Shown here in pieces: positions 55,715-64,000 of a stretch of 64,000 bases of DNA. A program made the position numbers and the translations under genes. The DNA is from Chitinivorax sp. B. Its GTDB lineage: Bacteria > Pseudomonadota > Gammaproteobacteria > Burkholderiales > SCOH01. The first letter of the stretch is position 1. Each line of letters opens with the position of its first letter. The stretch lies in contig NZ_SCOH01000020.1 in the NCBI RefSeq assembly GCF_005503445.1, positions 37,431-101,430 on the forward strand. Reading direction: 5' to 3'. Under the pieces are notes generated by a model. The model ran no database searches. It saw nothing but the letters and a program-made list of their open reading frames with translations, and was not told the DNA's origin.

Positions 55715-57043
55715 TCAGTTTTCGTTTGCCTGGCCCAATTGGTACCAGTCAACCTTGCGGGTCAGCACCATGGCGACAGCCAGCAACAGGAACAGCAGCA
55801 GGCTGCCCAGCAGCAAGGCGTAATCTTCCGATTGCAGCAACAGGTAAAGCAAACCGTACAGGGCGCCAAGCAAGCCCGCGAATCCCAGGCCACGCAAGCG
55901 GTGTTTCAGTGCATGGGCAACATAGAACCCGTTGAGGGTGACGCAGGCGATCGCGGCAGTGGCATAGGCCGCTGCGAACGGGATGTGTTCGGACAACGAC
56001 ACAACCAGCAGGAAGAACAGCGCCAGGGCGAGGCCAACCATGCCATATTGCACTGGGTGCACTGCCATCCGCTTCAGCGCTTCAAACAGGAAGAACGCGC
56101 CAAAGGTGAGGAAGACGAACAGGAAGCCGTATTTGACCGAGCGTCCGCTCATGACATAGCTATCGACTGGATCCATCAGCTTGACGCCCAGTTGCATGGT
56201 ATTGAAGTTTTCGCAGTTGCCCCCCAGGCATTGCTGAAAGCGTTCATTGGCATTGGTGGCAAACCAGGAGGTCTTCCAGCTGGCCTGAAAGCCATTTTTG
56301 TCGATGGTACGGCTTTCCGGCAGGTACTGACCGAAAAAACTTGGATGACGCCAGCTGGAAGTCAGTGATACGTCGGTATCGCGCCCCAACGGCATGAAAT
56401 TGAGGTTATCCATGCCCGACAATTTGAGCGACAACTGGAAGGGGACCGTGCCACCTGCTTCGGTCACGTCGGGTACACGTGCATGAATACCACTGCCGAG
56501 CTGCGGTAGTTGGGTACCGGGTTCAAAGGTGATGGCCTGGCTGTTCCAACGTGATTTGGGGCTTTGTTTGATGCCACGGATATCGGCAATACCGACTGCC
56601 AAGACCGGTTGCCCCATTTCAAAGCCTTCCACCTCTTTGGTATTGACGCCCAGCAGTGGTGGAATCTGGAAAGTCCCATCCAGTTGCAGATCGGTGCCAT
56701 ATACCGTGGCACGATAAATACCACGTTGACGCTGGTCGGTTTTAAGTTGGCCATTGATGCTGAGCTTCTGCGGCAGGATTTTCACGCTGTGCTCGGTCCA
56801 GACCAGTTCACGGGGGCGATTCGGTGTGTTGTCAATGCTCCAGCGGGCGGTACGGTACGGCACGATCAGCACCGGGCCGTTGATGGTCTGTGGGCCGCTA
56901 TCGCTACGGGCAATTTCATCAATGACGGTTTGACGGTAATAGCTGCGCTCGGAAATGGTGCCGCTGATCATCATCAACGGTATGCAGAGCAACAGCCCAA
57001 GAAAGCCAATGGCAAACAGTTTAAGCAGGATTCGATTCTTCAT
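55715..57043 (-). CDS. creD: Inner-membrane protein CreD
   Basis: 442 residues, close to the usual length. An N-terminal transmembrane helix (about 5-28) is followed by RSYYRQTVIDEIARSDSGPQ and a large periplasmic domain (about 30-300) with NGPVLIVPYR. Five to six C-terminal membrane helices follow. CreD is the main output gene of the CreBC two-component system and contributes to envelope integrity and beta-lactam response (established in enterics and Aeromonas/Pseudomonas relatives). An exact Cre tag sits 68 bases upstream of the start codon. creB and creC are not in the window. Confidence 0.95.
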   Translation of the reverse strand: MKNRILLKLFAIGFLGLLLCIPLMMISGTISERSYYRQTVIDEIARSDSGPQTINGPVLIVPYRTARWSIDNTPNRPRELVWTEHSVKILPQKLSINGQLKTDQRQRGIYRATVYGTDLQLDGTFQIPPLLGVNTKEVEGFEMGQPVLAVGIADIRGIKQSPKSRWNSQAITFEPGTQLPQLGSGIHARVPDVTEAGGTVPFQLSLKLSGMDNLNFMPLGRDTDVSLTSSWRHPSFFGQYLPESRTIDKNGFQASWKTSWFATNANERFQQCLGGNCENFNTMQLGVKLMDPVDSYVMSGRSVKYGFLFVFLTFGAFFLFEALKRMAVHPVQYGMVGLALALFFLLVVSLSEHIPFAAAYATAAIACVTLNGFYVAHALKHRLRGLGFAGLLGALYGLLYLLLQSEDYALLLGSLLLFLLLAVAMVLTRKVDWYQLGQANEN

Positions 57044-57110
57044 GACAAGGCACCCGGTTGGTATGTGTTGCCATGATGCAAGTGCTGCGCGAAGACATGA
57101 TGCGTCGAAT

Positions 57111-57126
57111 GTGAAGCGAATGTGAA
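57111..57126 (-). promoter_or_regulatory. CreB-binding site (Cre tag) upstream of creD
   Basis: The minus strand reads TTCAC-ATTCGC-TTCAC from 57126 to 57111, an exact match to the published Cre tag TTCAC-N6-TTCAC. A third half-site (TTCAC on minus, 57140-57136) lies 9 bases further upstream. Confidence 0.8.
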
Positions 57127-57174
57127 GTGATCATCGTGAACACTTTTACCGCAGCGATTTTTCATTTCAGCAAT

Positions 57175-57202
57175 GGAACCGCGCCAGGATTGTTGTCACT
57201 CA
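57175..57202 (+). promoter_or_regulatory. Candidate hrp box (HrpL-type promoter) of the chaperone-effector operon
   Basis: GGAACC (57175-57180), a 15-base spacer and TCACTCA (57196-57202) match the hrp box consensus GGAACC-N15/16-CCACNNA except for one base (T for the first C). The expected transcript start is near 57208, about 30 bases before the start codon of the chaperone-like gene at 57240. Confidence 0.55.
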
Positions 57203-57239
57203 ACGACAGAGGGAACAGAAGGCAATTTAAGGGGCAACC

Positions 57240-57701
57240 ATGAATTCAATGATGATGGTGATGAGGGATCTGGGGCATCGACTGGGGTTGGTGTTGGATC
57301 TGACACGCGGTGCGGTCGCGTTGACCGACGTTGATGGCCAGGTATGGCAGATAGAGCCGGATGAGGTCGGTGGCAATCTGCTGATTCATTGTCAGTTGGT
57401 ACCCTGGCATGCTGGCCGTGGCGACGAACGACAACTGGCGCATTGGATGTCTGTCAACGCCGATGTGGCGCGGATGAAGGGGGCGTGGCTGGCACTTCAG
57501 CGCGATCAGGGCCGGATCGCCTTGTATATGTTGATACCTGCTGCATTGTTGACCGCAACCACGCTGGATCATGCCTTGGCGAATCTGGTGCTGTTGCGAC
57601 GCGAGTTGGCGGCAACAGCAATGACCACGAATCAGCATGGCACTACAGACTGGGCTGCCATGACGGCTGGTAGGGGATATACGGGAGGACTATCCGCATG
57701 A
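57240..57701 (+). CDS. CesT/Tir-like type III secretion chaperone (putative)
   Basis: 153 residues, small and soluble, with AAGGGG in front of the ATG. The layout follows class I type III chaperones of the CesT family: an opening helix MRDLGHRLGLVLDL, strands ALTDVDGQVWQIEPDE and NLLIHCQLVPWH, then LAHWMSVNADVARMKGAWLA, QGRIALYMLIPAALL and the closing helix LDHALANLVLLRREL. These chaperones bind the N-terminal part of one effector and bring it to the secretion ATPase. The 4-base overlap with the next gene fits a dedicated chaperone-effector pair. No database search was possible, so the family call is by pattern only. Confidence 0.65.
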   Translation: MNSMMMVMRDLGHRLGLVLDLTRGAVALTDVDGQVWQIEPDEVGGNLLIHCQLVPWHAGRGDERQLAHWMSVNADVARMKGAWLALQRDQGRIALYMLIPAALLTATTLDHALANLVLLRRELAATAMTTNQHGTTDWAAMTAGRGYTGGLSA

Positions 57702-58909
57702 AAGGTGTATCCAACCACACGCCGCTGCAAAACGTTCAACAAACTGCAACGGGTCAACCTACTGCGGCCGCACAAGCATCGTTTACTGCCGCAACCCCTG
57801 CGGTGCCATCACAACCCGCGGTGAATGGTACCCTGTTGGCTCCAGGTCAGCAGACGGTCGCGCAGCTGTTTGGCGCACCGGGATACTATGCTCAACATAC
57901 TGACCCGACGTTGCAGCCGTTCTTGTCACAGGGGGAAACATTGATCGGCCAGCGGGCCCATACCAAGCAATTGAACGGGCAAACACCTGGTCCTGACGAA
58001 GTGCGTGTCCCGGCTAAAAATAGCGGACTTACCGTGGGTGGAGATGGCTTGCACGAGGTGTTGCCCACCAGTAATAGAGGTGACGTAGCAAAAGCTCCTC
58101 TGGGTGTTGTGCGCGATACGCTTGCAGATATTCAGTCGGGCATGCGAACGGCGCCGAGTAAGACGTTCTTTCGTCGTGACGACAATGGCGCACCAGAAGT
58201 TGGGGGGCATACCGGCGCGTTCCGGGGCAATCAGGGAACGACTGGGCAAGCCGCGGCACATAATCAACAACGTCATCAGCTATCGAACATACTTGTTCCA
58301 TCAGCCGCGCCGCCCTCCGATGGGCAAATGGTTGCACAGATGATGTCAAGACATCTCAATGCTACCGCATCGGGGCCCGAAATCATGGCATCCCACTACT
58401 TTACGGGGATGAGCCCCAATATGATATTGAACAACCCGCATGGTGAGCGGCATGGCACACATGGGGCTGACGATTTTCGACGACCACTGGAATCCCCAGG
58501 TGCTGCCAATCCGTACAATCGCATTGAACTCGCCAGTTTGGTACATGCCGATCGCGAAGTGGCCAAGGAGCGTCTGGAGCAATATATCCAAACCATCCCC
58601 GTGCCGGACCGTGGTGAGATCGTACCGCCCAGCCCCAGACGAGCCACGCTGAACGCGGATGGCACCGGTGGGCAATTTGAAACGAATGCGGCATTGTGGG
58701 TGCAAGCACCGCCCACTTTCCCGCCCCAGCACGAGGCGGCCCATGAGTCGGCCTGGCTGACCCAGCCGTTGCGACATACACCCGTTGACGCATCACCAGC
58801 GCCGACCGCCACAGCTACCATCGCTTCGCAGAATCAACAGCACGATGACAGTTTGCCAAATAGCCCGATACACAAGAAGCCCAAGGTGGGTTCGTATGAT
58901 GGCAGCTGA
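57698..58909 (+). CDS. Putative type III effector of unknown family with C-terminal NLS-like motif
   Basis: 403 residues, no Sec signal and no membrane helix. The first 68 residues contain no Asp or Glu, are rich in Thr, Gln, Ala, Ser and Pro, and have Val at position 4. This follows the rules described for Pseudomonas type III export signals, although serine content is modest. The central part (about 70-310) has mixed composition with many His and Asn, for example HLNATASGPEIMASHYFTG and PYNRIELASLVHADREVAKE. The C-terminal 100 residues are Pro- and His-rich and look disordered, ending in HKKPKVGSYDG (KKPKV at 393-397), a fit to the monopartite nuclear localisation pattern K-K/R-x-K/R. No enzymatic motif was recognised. 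The effector assignment rests on context. Confidence 0.6.
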   Translation: MKGVSNHTPLQNVQQTATGQPTAAAQASFTAATPAVPSQPAVNGTLLAPGQQTVAQLFGAPGYYAQHTDPTLQPFLSQGETLIGQRAHTKQLNGQTPGPDEVRVPAKNSGLTVGGDGLHEVLPTSNRGDVAKAPLGVVRDTLADIQSGMRTAPSKTFFRRDDNGAPEVGGHTGAFRGNQGTTGQAAAHNQQRHQLSNILVPSAAPPSDGQMVAQMMSRHLNATASGPEIMASHYFTGMSPNMILNNPHGERHGTHGADDFRRPLESPGAANPYNRIELASLVHADREVAKERLEQYIQTIPVPDRGEIVPPSPRRATLNADGTGGQFETNAALWVQAPPTFPPQHEAAHESAWLTQPLRHTPVDASPAPTATATIASQNQQHDDSLPNSPIHKKPKVGSYDGS

Positions 58910-58928
58910 CGTGCCTGTATCAAATTGA

Positions 58929-58958
58929 TCGCCGGTGGGTGAAGGGGTAAACCGGCGA
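58929..58958 (+). terminator. Hairpin after the putative effector gene (terminator-like)
   Basis: TCGCCGGT (58929-58936) and ACCGGCGA (58951-58958) pair perfectly around a 14-base loop, 20 bases after the stop codon. The T-run is weak (GGCGTTTG). Confidence 0.5.
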
Positions 58959-59101
58959 AGGCGTTTGTACGATACCGGATTCCGATACGAAATCAGGTCA
59001 AGGTGGGTTATCAAACTGGGTCAACAGCGCCTAGAATGCAGCCTTCTGCGGTGAGCTGTATGGGCGCCGCTGTTTTCCTGCGGACAACCCCAACTTTCAC
59101 C

Positions 59102-60322
59102 ATGCGCATCCTGCACACATCCGACTGGCACCTGGGCCAGTATTTCATGGGCAAGACCCGCCAAGCTGAGCATCAGGCCCTGATCACCTGGTTGGCAGAG
59201 CAGGTGGAAAAACATCAGATCGATGCGGTATTGCTGGCGGGGGACGTATTCGATTCCGGTACCCCACCCAGTTACGCGCGCAGCTTGTATTACGATTTGA
59301 TCATGGCCATGAAGTCAGTGGGTACGACACTGGTGGTGCTGGGTGGAAATCATGATTCAGTCGCAACCCTGATGGAATCGAAGCGCCTGTTGCGTGCTTT
59401 TCATACCCATGTGATCCCTGGTGTGTTGGATGAACCGGCTGATCAGGTACTGGTGCTGTCAGATCGCCACGGACAACCCGGGGCCGTGCTGTGCGCCATC
59501 CCCTATATTCGCCCGCGTGATGTGCTGCAAAGCCAAGCTGGGCAAAGTGCCGAAGACAAACTGCGCTCGCTGCAGCAGGCGATTCAGCAGCATTACCAGC
59601 AATTGTTCCTGCAGGCCCAGCAGCGTTGCGATCAATTGGGTGGAGGCTTGCCGATCATTGCCACCGGGCATCTGACAACCGTGGGGGCCAGTGCCAGCGA
59701 ATCAGTACGGGAAATCTATGTCGGTGCACTGGAGGCCTTTCCGACCCAGGCGTTCCCCGCGGCCGATTACATCGCACTGGGTCATATCCATCGGCCGCAA
59801 TGGGTGGGCGGGCTGACTCATGTTCGCTATAGCGGCTCGCCCATTGCGCTGAGTTTTGACGAGGCCACACAGGATAAGTTGATGTGGCTGGTCGAGTTGG
59901 ATTCGACAGGTTTGCAACAAGTCAGCCCCTTGGCGGTACCTTGCTTTCAACCTTTGATGTCGATAACTGGCAGCCTGGATACGTTGCCTGCTTTGTTGCA
60001 GTCCGCGGCATTGCAAGGCACGGCGGATCACCCGGTCTGGCTGGAGGTGGTGGTTCGTGTCGATGACTATTTGAGCGACCTGACCACTCGGGTGCAAGCA
60101 ATGGCCGACGGGTTGGCAGTGGATATTTTGCGGGTACGACGCGAACGAGGACAAGCCAAATCGGTGTTGCTACCCAATGCATGTGAAATGCTGGACGAAT
60201 TGACCCCGCTGGATGTGTTTGAACGCCGGCTGGCACAAGAAAGCCTGGATGATGCATTGCATGCGCAGCTGCGACTGCGATATCGGCAGGTGATCAGCCA
60301 ACTGCAAGGGGCAGATGCATGA
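59102..60322 (+). CDS. sbcD: Nuclease SbcCD subunit D
   Basis: 406 residues from the ATG at 59102 (MRILHTSDWHLGQYFMGKTR), the invariant SbcD start; an open frame back to 59003 is not used. Metallophosphoesterase motifs in order: DWHLG, AGDVFDSGTPP, LGGNHDS, GHLTTVG and ALGHIHRPQ. A C-terminal SbcD-type capping domain follows. With SbcC it cuts hairpins and DNA ends with bound protein. It overlaps sbcC by 4 bases (ATGA). Confidence 0.98.
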   Translation: MRILHTSDWHLGQYFMGKTRQAEHQALITWLAEQVEKHQIDAVLLAGDVFDSGTPPSYARSLYYDLIMAMKSVGTTLVVLGGNHDSVATLMESKRLLRAFHTHVIPGVLDEPADQVLVLSDRHGQPGAVLCAIPYIRPRDVLQSQAGQSAEDKLRSLQQAIQQHYQQLFLQAQQRCDQLGGGLPIIATGHLTTVGASASESVREIYVGALEAFPTQAFPAADYIALGHIHRPQWVGGLTHVRYSGSPIALSFDEATQDKLMWLVELDSTGLQQVSPLAVPCFQPLMSITGSLDTLPALLQSAALQGTADHPVWLEVVVRVDDYLSDLTTRVQAMADGLAVDILRVRRERGQAKSVLLPNACEMLDELTPLDVFERRLAQESLDDALHAQLRLRYRQVISQLQGADA

Positions 60323-63300
60323 AAATCCTCTCCCTGCGTCTGAAAAACCTCAATTCGTTGAAGGGGGAATGCTTCATCGATTTCACCGCAGCGCCTTTTG
60401 CTGACAATAGTCTGTTTGCCATTACCGGACCTACTGGCGCGGGCAAAACCACTTTGCTGGATGCGATCTGCCTGGCGCTGTATCACCGTACCCCACGGAT
60501 GAGTACGGTGTCGCAAAAGACCAATGAGCTGATGACCCGGCATACTGCTGATTGCATGGCGGAAGTGGCATTTGAAGTAAAGGGGGCGCGATATCGGGCT
60601 TTCTGGAGTCAGCGGCGCGCCCGAGATCGTGCTGACGGTGCGCTACAAGCGCCGATAGCAGAACTGGCGCAGGCAGATGGCACGATACTGGCCAGCAGTA
60701 TCAACGAAAAGCTGCGGTTGGTGGAGCAACTGACCGGGCTGGATTTTGCCCGCTTCACCAAATCCATGCTGCTGGCCCAAGGTGGTTTTGCCGCATTTCT
60801 GGAAGCCAATGCCAACGAGCGGGCGGAATTGCTGGAAGAACTGACGGGTACCGACATCTATGGGGTGATTTCACAGCAGGTGTTCGAGCGTACCAAAGCC
60901 GCCCGAGTGGCGCTGGATCAGTTGCGGGCAAAAGCGGAAGGTGTTGCCATCCTGAGCGAACAGGATTTGCAGCAACGCGAGGTGACACTGGTGGCGTTGG
61001 CTCAGCAGCAGACTGAGTTCAAACATCGACAAATTGAACTGCAACGGCAACAGCAATGGCGGGCTGCGCTGGAAAGAGCCGAGCAGGAATTACAGCAAGC
61101 CCGCATCCGTCAGCAGCAGGCCGAGTCGGCGCAAGCAGATGCGGCCGAATCGTTACAGCGACTGGCCGACAGCATTCCTGCCACGCAGTTGCGCCCAGCG
61201 CTGCAGTCGTGGCAACAAGCACAGCAGGCATGGCAACAGACCCACGATGAGCAGCTTGCCGTGACGCAGCAGCATATGGCAGCACAACAGGCTGGCCACG
61301 CGTTATTGTGGCGTATTCATCAATTGGCTGGCCAGGCACAGTCGACCCTGCAACAAGCTCAAGCCCGTTTGTTGACAGAGCAGGCCACCTTACAGCAGCA
61401 ACAAGCCAGCCGACCCGGTCATGCCCAGCTGGGCGAGCTGTTGCCCGTGTGGCGCAACCGCTTTGATGGCTTGCAACGTATTCAGGCTGACCTGGGGCGT
61501 GAACAGACACATCACAATCAGTTGGAACAGGATCAGCAACGGCAGCAGCAAGCGCTGGAAGAACTGTCTGCCAAGTTGACCGATGCGGCTGCAGTATTGG
61601 CCAAGGCAGAGGCAGAGGCTGCGCAAATCAACCAGCAACGGGTCATGTTGTTGGCTGGTAGCGATGAAGCGGGGTTGCGCCAGCAATGGCAGGCCGTGCA
61701 GGCGCAATTGAACGAGTTTCAGCAGCTGCAGCAAACTGCCGCAGTGCTGCGAGATCAAATCATCCGTCATGCTGACGCCCAGCAAACCTTGCAAGGGTTG
61801 GATATCGCCATGGCAGAACACACCGCCATGCGTGACACATTGCGGTTGACCTACAAAGACCTGCAACAACAGGTTGCTGACAAGGAAAAGCTGCTGGAAC
61901 AGGAACAGCGTATCCAGAGCCTGGACACGTTACGTACCCAGTTGCAGCCAGGGGAGGCGTGCCCGCTGTGCGGCTCGCAGCAGCATCCGGCCATTGCCGA
62001 CTATCAGGCAATCGATGTGTCGCTCACCCGGCAATTATTGGCAGAAAAACGTACCGCACGTGATCAGGTAGCGGAACAGGGCGCGGCATTGAACGCCACC
62101 TTGGCCAACCTGGCCCAACAGCGCGAGCAACGCCAACAGCAGTTGCAAACAAGCCTGAGCGAACATCAGACAGCGTTGACCGCATGGCAGCAAGCGGCGA
62201 CCAGACTGGGGCTGGCTGTCGAGGCATGGCGAGATCCGGCAGCCATCATGGCCTTGTGTGAATTGCAGCAAACCACACTGAGTGCTGTCGAATCGACACT
62301 GGCGCAACTGGATGCTGCCAATCGTGATGCTCAGCAGGCACAGCTTCAATACCAGCAAGCCATGCAGCAACAACAGGCGCTGATGCAACAGCACGCCTTG
62401 CAGACGCAGGCCTTGACCAGTCTGATCGCGCAACTGTCCCAAACTGCCACCCGTATCGGCACCTTGCAGCAACAGTATCAGGATGACGGCGCGGCATTGC
62501 AGCACACCCTGGCTGAATTCGGGCATGAATTACCAGCACAGTCTGAGCAATGGCTGGTACAACGTTCGGCTGAATGGGCGATCTGGCAGCAGGCACAGCA
62601 GCGGCTGCAACAATTGCACGATGCAACTTTGCAGGTGTCACAGCAATTGGTCACTGCTAATCAGCAGCAACAATATTGGCAGTCCCGGTGGTTAGCTTGC
62701 GGTGAGGAGGCCATGGCAGCGTTGCCCATCGCTGACGATGCTGCTGCGCTATTGCCTGCCGCTATGACGGAATGGGAGACCCAGCAGGCTCACCATAGTC
62801 AGTTGGCAGGGCGCCTGACCCAATTGGTTGGTGACCTGCAGCAACGCCAGCATCAACTGGATCAGCAAACGCTCGCGTGGCAGGCAGCACTGCAAGCCAG
62901 CCCCTTCCCTGATCTGCCGGCCCTGCAGGCTGCCCTGCTGCCAGTGCATGAGCAAAACCGGTTGCAGGCGTTGAAGCAAGATCTGGATCAAGCCACATTG
63001 CAAGCACAAACCTTGCTCGTTGCGGCACAGCAGGCCTTGCAACAGCTGCAGGCCGATCCGCAAACTGATTCGGATATGGCCACGTTGGTCACACAAGCAC
63101 AGGCCCTGCAAACAGAGCTGGAGCAATTGGCGGAACGACAGGGCGGTATCCGCGCCGAACTGGCGGCTGATGCCAATAGCCGAGAGGGGCTGAAACAGCT
63201 ACTGAGCGAGATCGATCACCAGACTGTTGATTACGACTTATGGCAACGTTTGGATAGCCTGATCGGTTCGAAAGAAGGTGACAAATTCCGCCGTTTTGCC

Positions 63301-63741
63301 CAGGGGCTCACACTGGATCACCTGATCTACCTTGCCAATCAACGCTTGGTTCGCCTGCATGGCCGGTACCTGCTGATTCGCAAGACGGATAGCGAGCTGG
63401 GGCTGGGCATTGTCGATACCTGGCAAGGCGATGTCAGTCGTGACACGCGCACCTTATCCGGTGGTGAAAGCTTTCTGGTCAGCCTGGCGTTGGCATTGGC
63501 ACTCTCCGATCTGGTCAGCCACAAAACCTCCATCGATTCCCTGTTTTTGGACGAAGGTTTCGGCACGCTGGATGGCGACACACTCGATATTGCGCTGGAT
63601 GCGCTGGACAACCTGAATGCCAGCGGCAAAACCATTGGCGTTATCAGTCATGTCGTGGCCTTGCAGGAACGGATTCCGGTACAGATCCAAGTGCGGAAGG
63701 GGCAGGGTGTGGGGGTGTCAACGGTACAGGTGGTGGGGTAG
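60319..63741 (+). CDS. sbcC: Nuclease SbcCD subunit C (SMC-like ATPase)
   Basis: 1140 residues. The N-terminal ATPase half carries Walker A GPTGAGKTTLLDA and the Q-loop region KSMLLAQGGFAAFL. A very Gln-rich antiparallel coiled coil runs from about 180 to 900, interrupted by the zinc hook CPLC with Cys548 and Cys551. The C-terminal half has the signature LSGGESFLVSLALALALSDL, Walker B SLFLDEGFGTLD and the final ISHVVALQERI. It is the ATP-driven partner of SbcD in DNA end processing. Confidence 0.97.
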   Translation: MKILSLRLKNLNSLKGECFIDFTAAPFADNSLFAITGPTGAGKTTLLDAICLALYHRTPRMSTVSQKTNELMTRHTADCMAEVAFEVKGARYRAFWSQRRARDRADGALQAPIAELAQADGTILASSINEKLRLVEQLTGLDFARFTKSMLLAQGGFAAFLEANANERAELLEELTGTDIYGVISQQVFERTKAARVALDQLRAKAEGVAILSEQDLQQREVTLVALAQQQTEFKHRQIELQRQQQWRAALERAEQELQQARIRQQQAESAQADAAESLQRLADSIPATQLRPALQSWQQAQQAWQQTHDEQLAVTQQHMAAQQAGHALLWRIHQLAGQAQSTLQQAQARLLTEQATLQQQQASRPGHAQLGELLPVWRNRFDGLQRIQADLGREQTHHNQLEQDQQRQQQALEELSAKLTDAAAVLAKAEAEAAQINQQRVMLLAGSDEAGLRQQWQAVQAQLNEFQQLQQTAAVLRDQIIRHADAQQTLQGLDIAMAEHTAMRDTLRLTYKDLQQQVADKEKLLEQEQRIQSLDTLRTQLQPGEACPLCGSQQHPAIADYQAIDVSLTRQLLAEKRTARDQVAEQGAALNATLANLAQQREQRQQQLQTSLSEHQTALTAWQQAATRLGLAVEAWRDPAAIMALCELQQTTLSAVESTLAQLDAANRDAQQAQLQYQQAMQQQQALMQQHALQTQALTSLIAQLSQTATRIGTLQQQYQDDGAALQHTLAEFGHELPAQSEQWLVQRSAEWAIWQQAQQRLQQLHDATLQVSQQLVTANQQQQYWQSRWLACGEEAMAALPIADDAAALLPAAMTEWETQQAHHSQLAGRLTQLVGDLQQRQHQLDQQTLAWQAALQASPFPDLPALQAALLPVHEQNRLQALKQDLDQATLQAQTLLVAAQQALQQLQADPQTDSDMATLVTQAQALQTELEQLAERQGGIRAELAADANSREGLKQLLSEIDHQTVDYDLWQRLDSLIGSKEGDKFRRFAQGLTLDHLIYLANQRLVRLHGRYLLIRKTDSELGLGIVDTWQGDVSRDTRTLSGGESFLVSLALALALSDLVSHKTSIDSLFLDEGFGTLDGDTLDIALDALDNLNASGKTIGVISHVVALQERIPVQIQVRKGQGVGVSTVQVVG

Positions 63742-64000
63742 GGGCCGGTATCGGCCTGCCTCGCAGGTTCAGGCCATGTCCCGCGGCCTGGACCGCGTAT
63801 TGCCACTACGGCCCGGTGCAAGGCCAGTCACGGCTTTACGCAAGTTACCCATGCCAGGTTATTCATGGTCAACCGGTGCTGCCCAAGCGGCCGGATTTGT
63901 AAATATGCATCTATTCCAATAATCATATTGATTTGACAGGTTATTCAGCCATTCGCAACAATGCCGACCAGCGTCAGTCCTTTAATAAACAAGCTTGACT
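63742..64000. other. Intergenic sequence to the right edge
   Basis: No gene, hairpin or repeat that I can support. A plus-strand open frame that begins inside sbcC and ends near 63922 has no family resemblance. Confidence 0.4.

Noticed and set aside
57044..57239. PIP box or hrpII box (TTCG-N16-TTCG) ahead of the putative chaperone.
   Set aside because: No correctly oriented TTCG pair is present; the hrp-box match is far better.
63617..63922. Open frame running from the sbcC 3' end into the right flank.
   Set aside because: Starts inside sbcC in another frame and has no recognisable features.

Overview
The window is a contiguous stretch of chromosome from a Gram-negative bacterium, most probably a betaproteobacterium. 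This rests on three things: the exosortase-B type exopolysaccharide (EPS)/PEP-CTERM cluster, the conserved map-glnD // rpsB-tsf-pyrH-frr-uppS-cdsA-dxr-rseP-bamA-skp-lpxD-fabZ-lpxA-lpxB-rnhB neighbourhood, and a moderate base composition. The genus cannot be fixed from sequence alone. No tRNA, rRNA, CRISPR array, insertion sequence or prophage was seen.

Layout. (1) 1-94 (minus): the first 31 codons of a YafJ-like class II glutamine amidotransferase that runs off the left edge, followed by about 1 kb without a convincing gene. (2) 1072-19789 (plus): a complete EPS/protein-sorting cluster. It holds a PEP-CTERM protein, EpsD-E-F-G, exosortase B, EpsI, glycosyltransferases, a Wzx-like flippase, a Wzy/ligase-like membrane protein, an acetyltransferase, a heparinase-like lyase, a WecG/TagA transferase, an initiating sugar-phosphate transferase, a CAAX-protease-like membrane protein and the EpsL barrel. 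It ends in a strong bidirectional terminator. (3) 19866-23252 (minus): glnD and map. (4) 23506-37722 (plus): translation, isoprenoid/phospholipid, outer-membrane assembly and lipid A genes in the classical order. (5) 38014-42138 (plus): motA-motB, a membrane methyltransferase and an HDOD/GAF protein packed as one unit. (6) 42625-49078 (plus): a secreted S15-type hydrolase, a TrmH-family RNA methyltransferase, and an HD-GYP protein translationally coupled to a triple-PAS GGDEF-EAL protein. (7) 49079-57043: accessory genes on both strands. These are a tandem alpha/beta hydrolase, a small secreted protein, a receiver-less sigma-54 activator, a long imperfect palindrome, a LysE/RhtB exporter, a YdjM-like membrane protein and CreD. 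(8) 57240-58909 (plus): a small gene resembling CesT/Tir-type type III secretion chaperones, overlapping by 4 bases a 403-residue protein of unknown family. (9) 59102-63741 (plus): sbcD-sbcC.

The most unusual locus is 57175-58909. A close match to the HrpL 'hrp box' lies about 40 bases upstream of the putative chaperone. The overlapping downstream gene encodes a protein with no acidic residue in its first 68 positions, no Sec signal peptide, and a short basic KKPKV motif near its C-terminus that resembles a nuclear localisation signal. Together these suggest a previously undescribed type III effector with its own chaperone, although no secretion apparatus lies in the window. The neighbouring creD gene carries an exact TTCAC-N6-TTCAC Cre tag. 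In the EPS cluster, the EpsG kinase lacks the Walker A lysine, and the polysaccharide-specific genes (about 7.4-13.4 kb) look more AT-rich than the flanking conserved genes.
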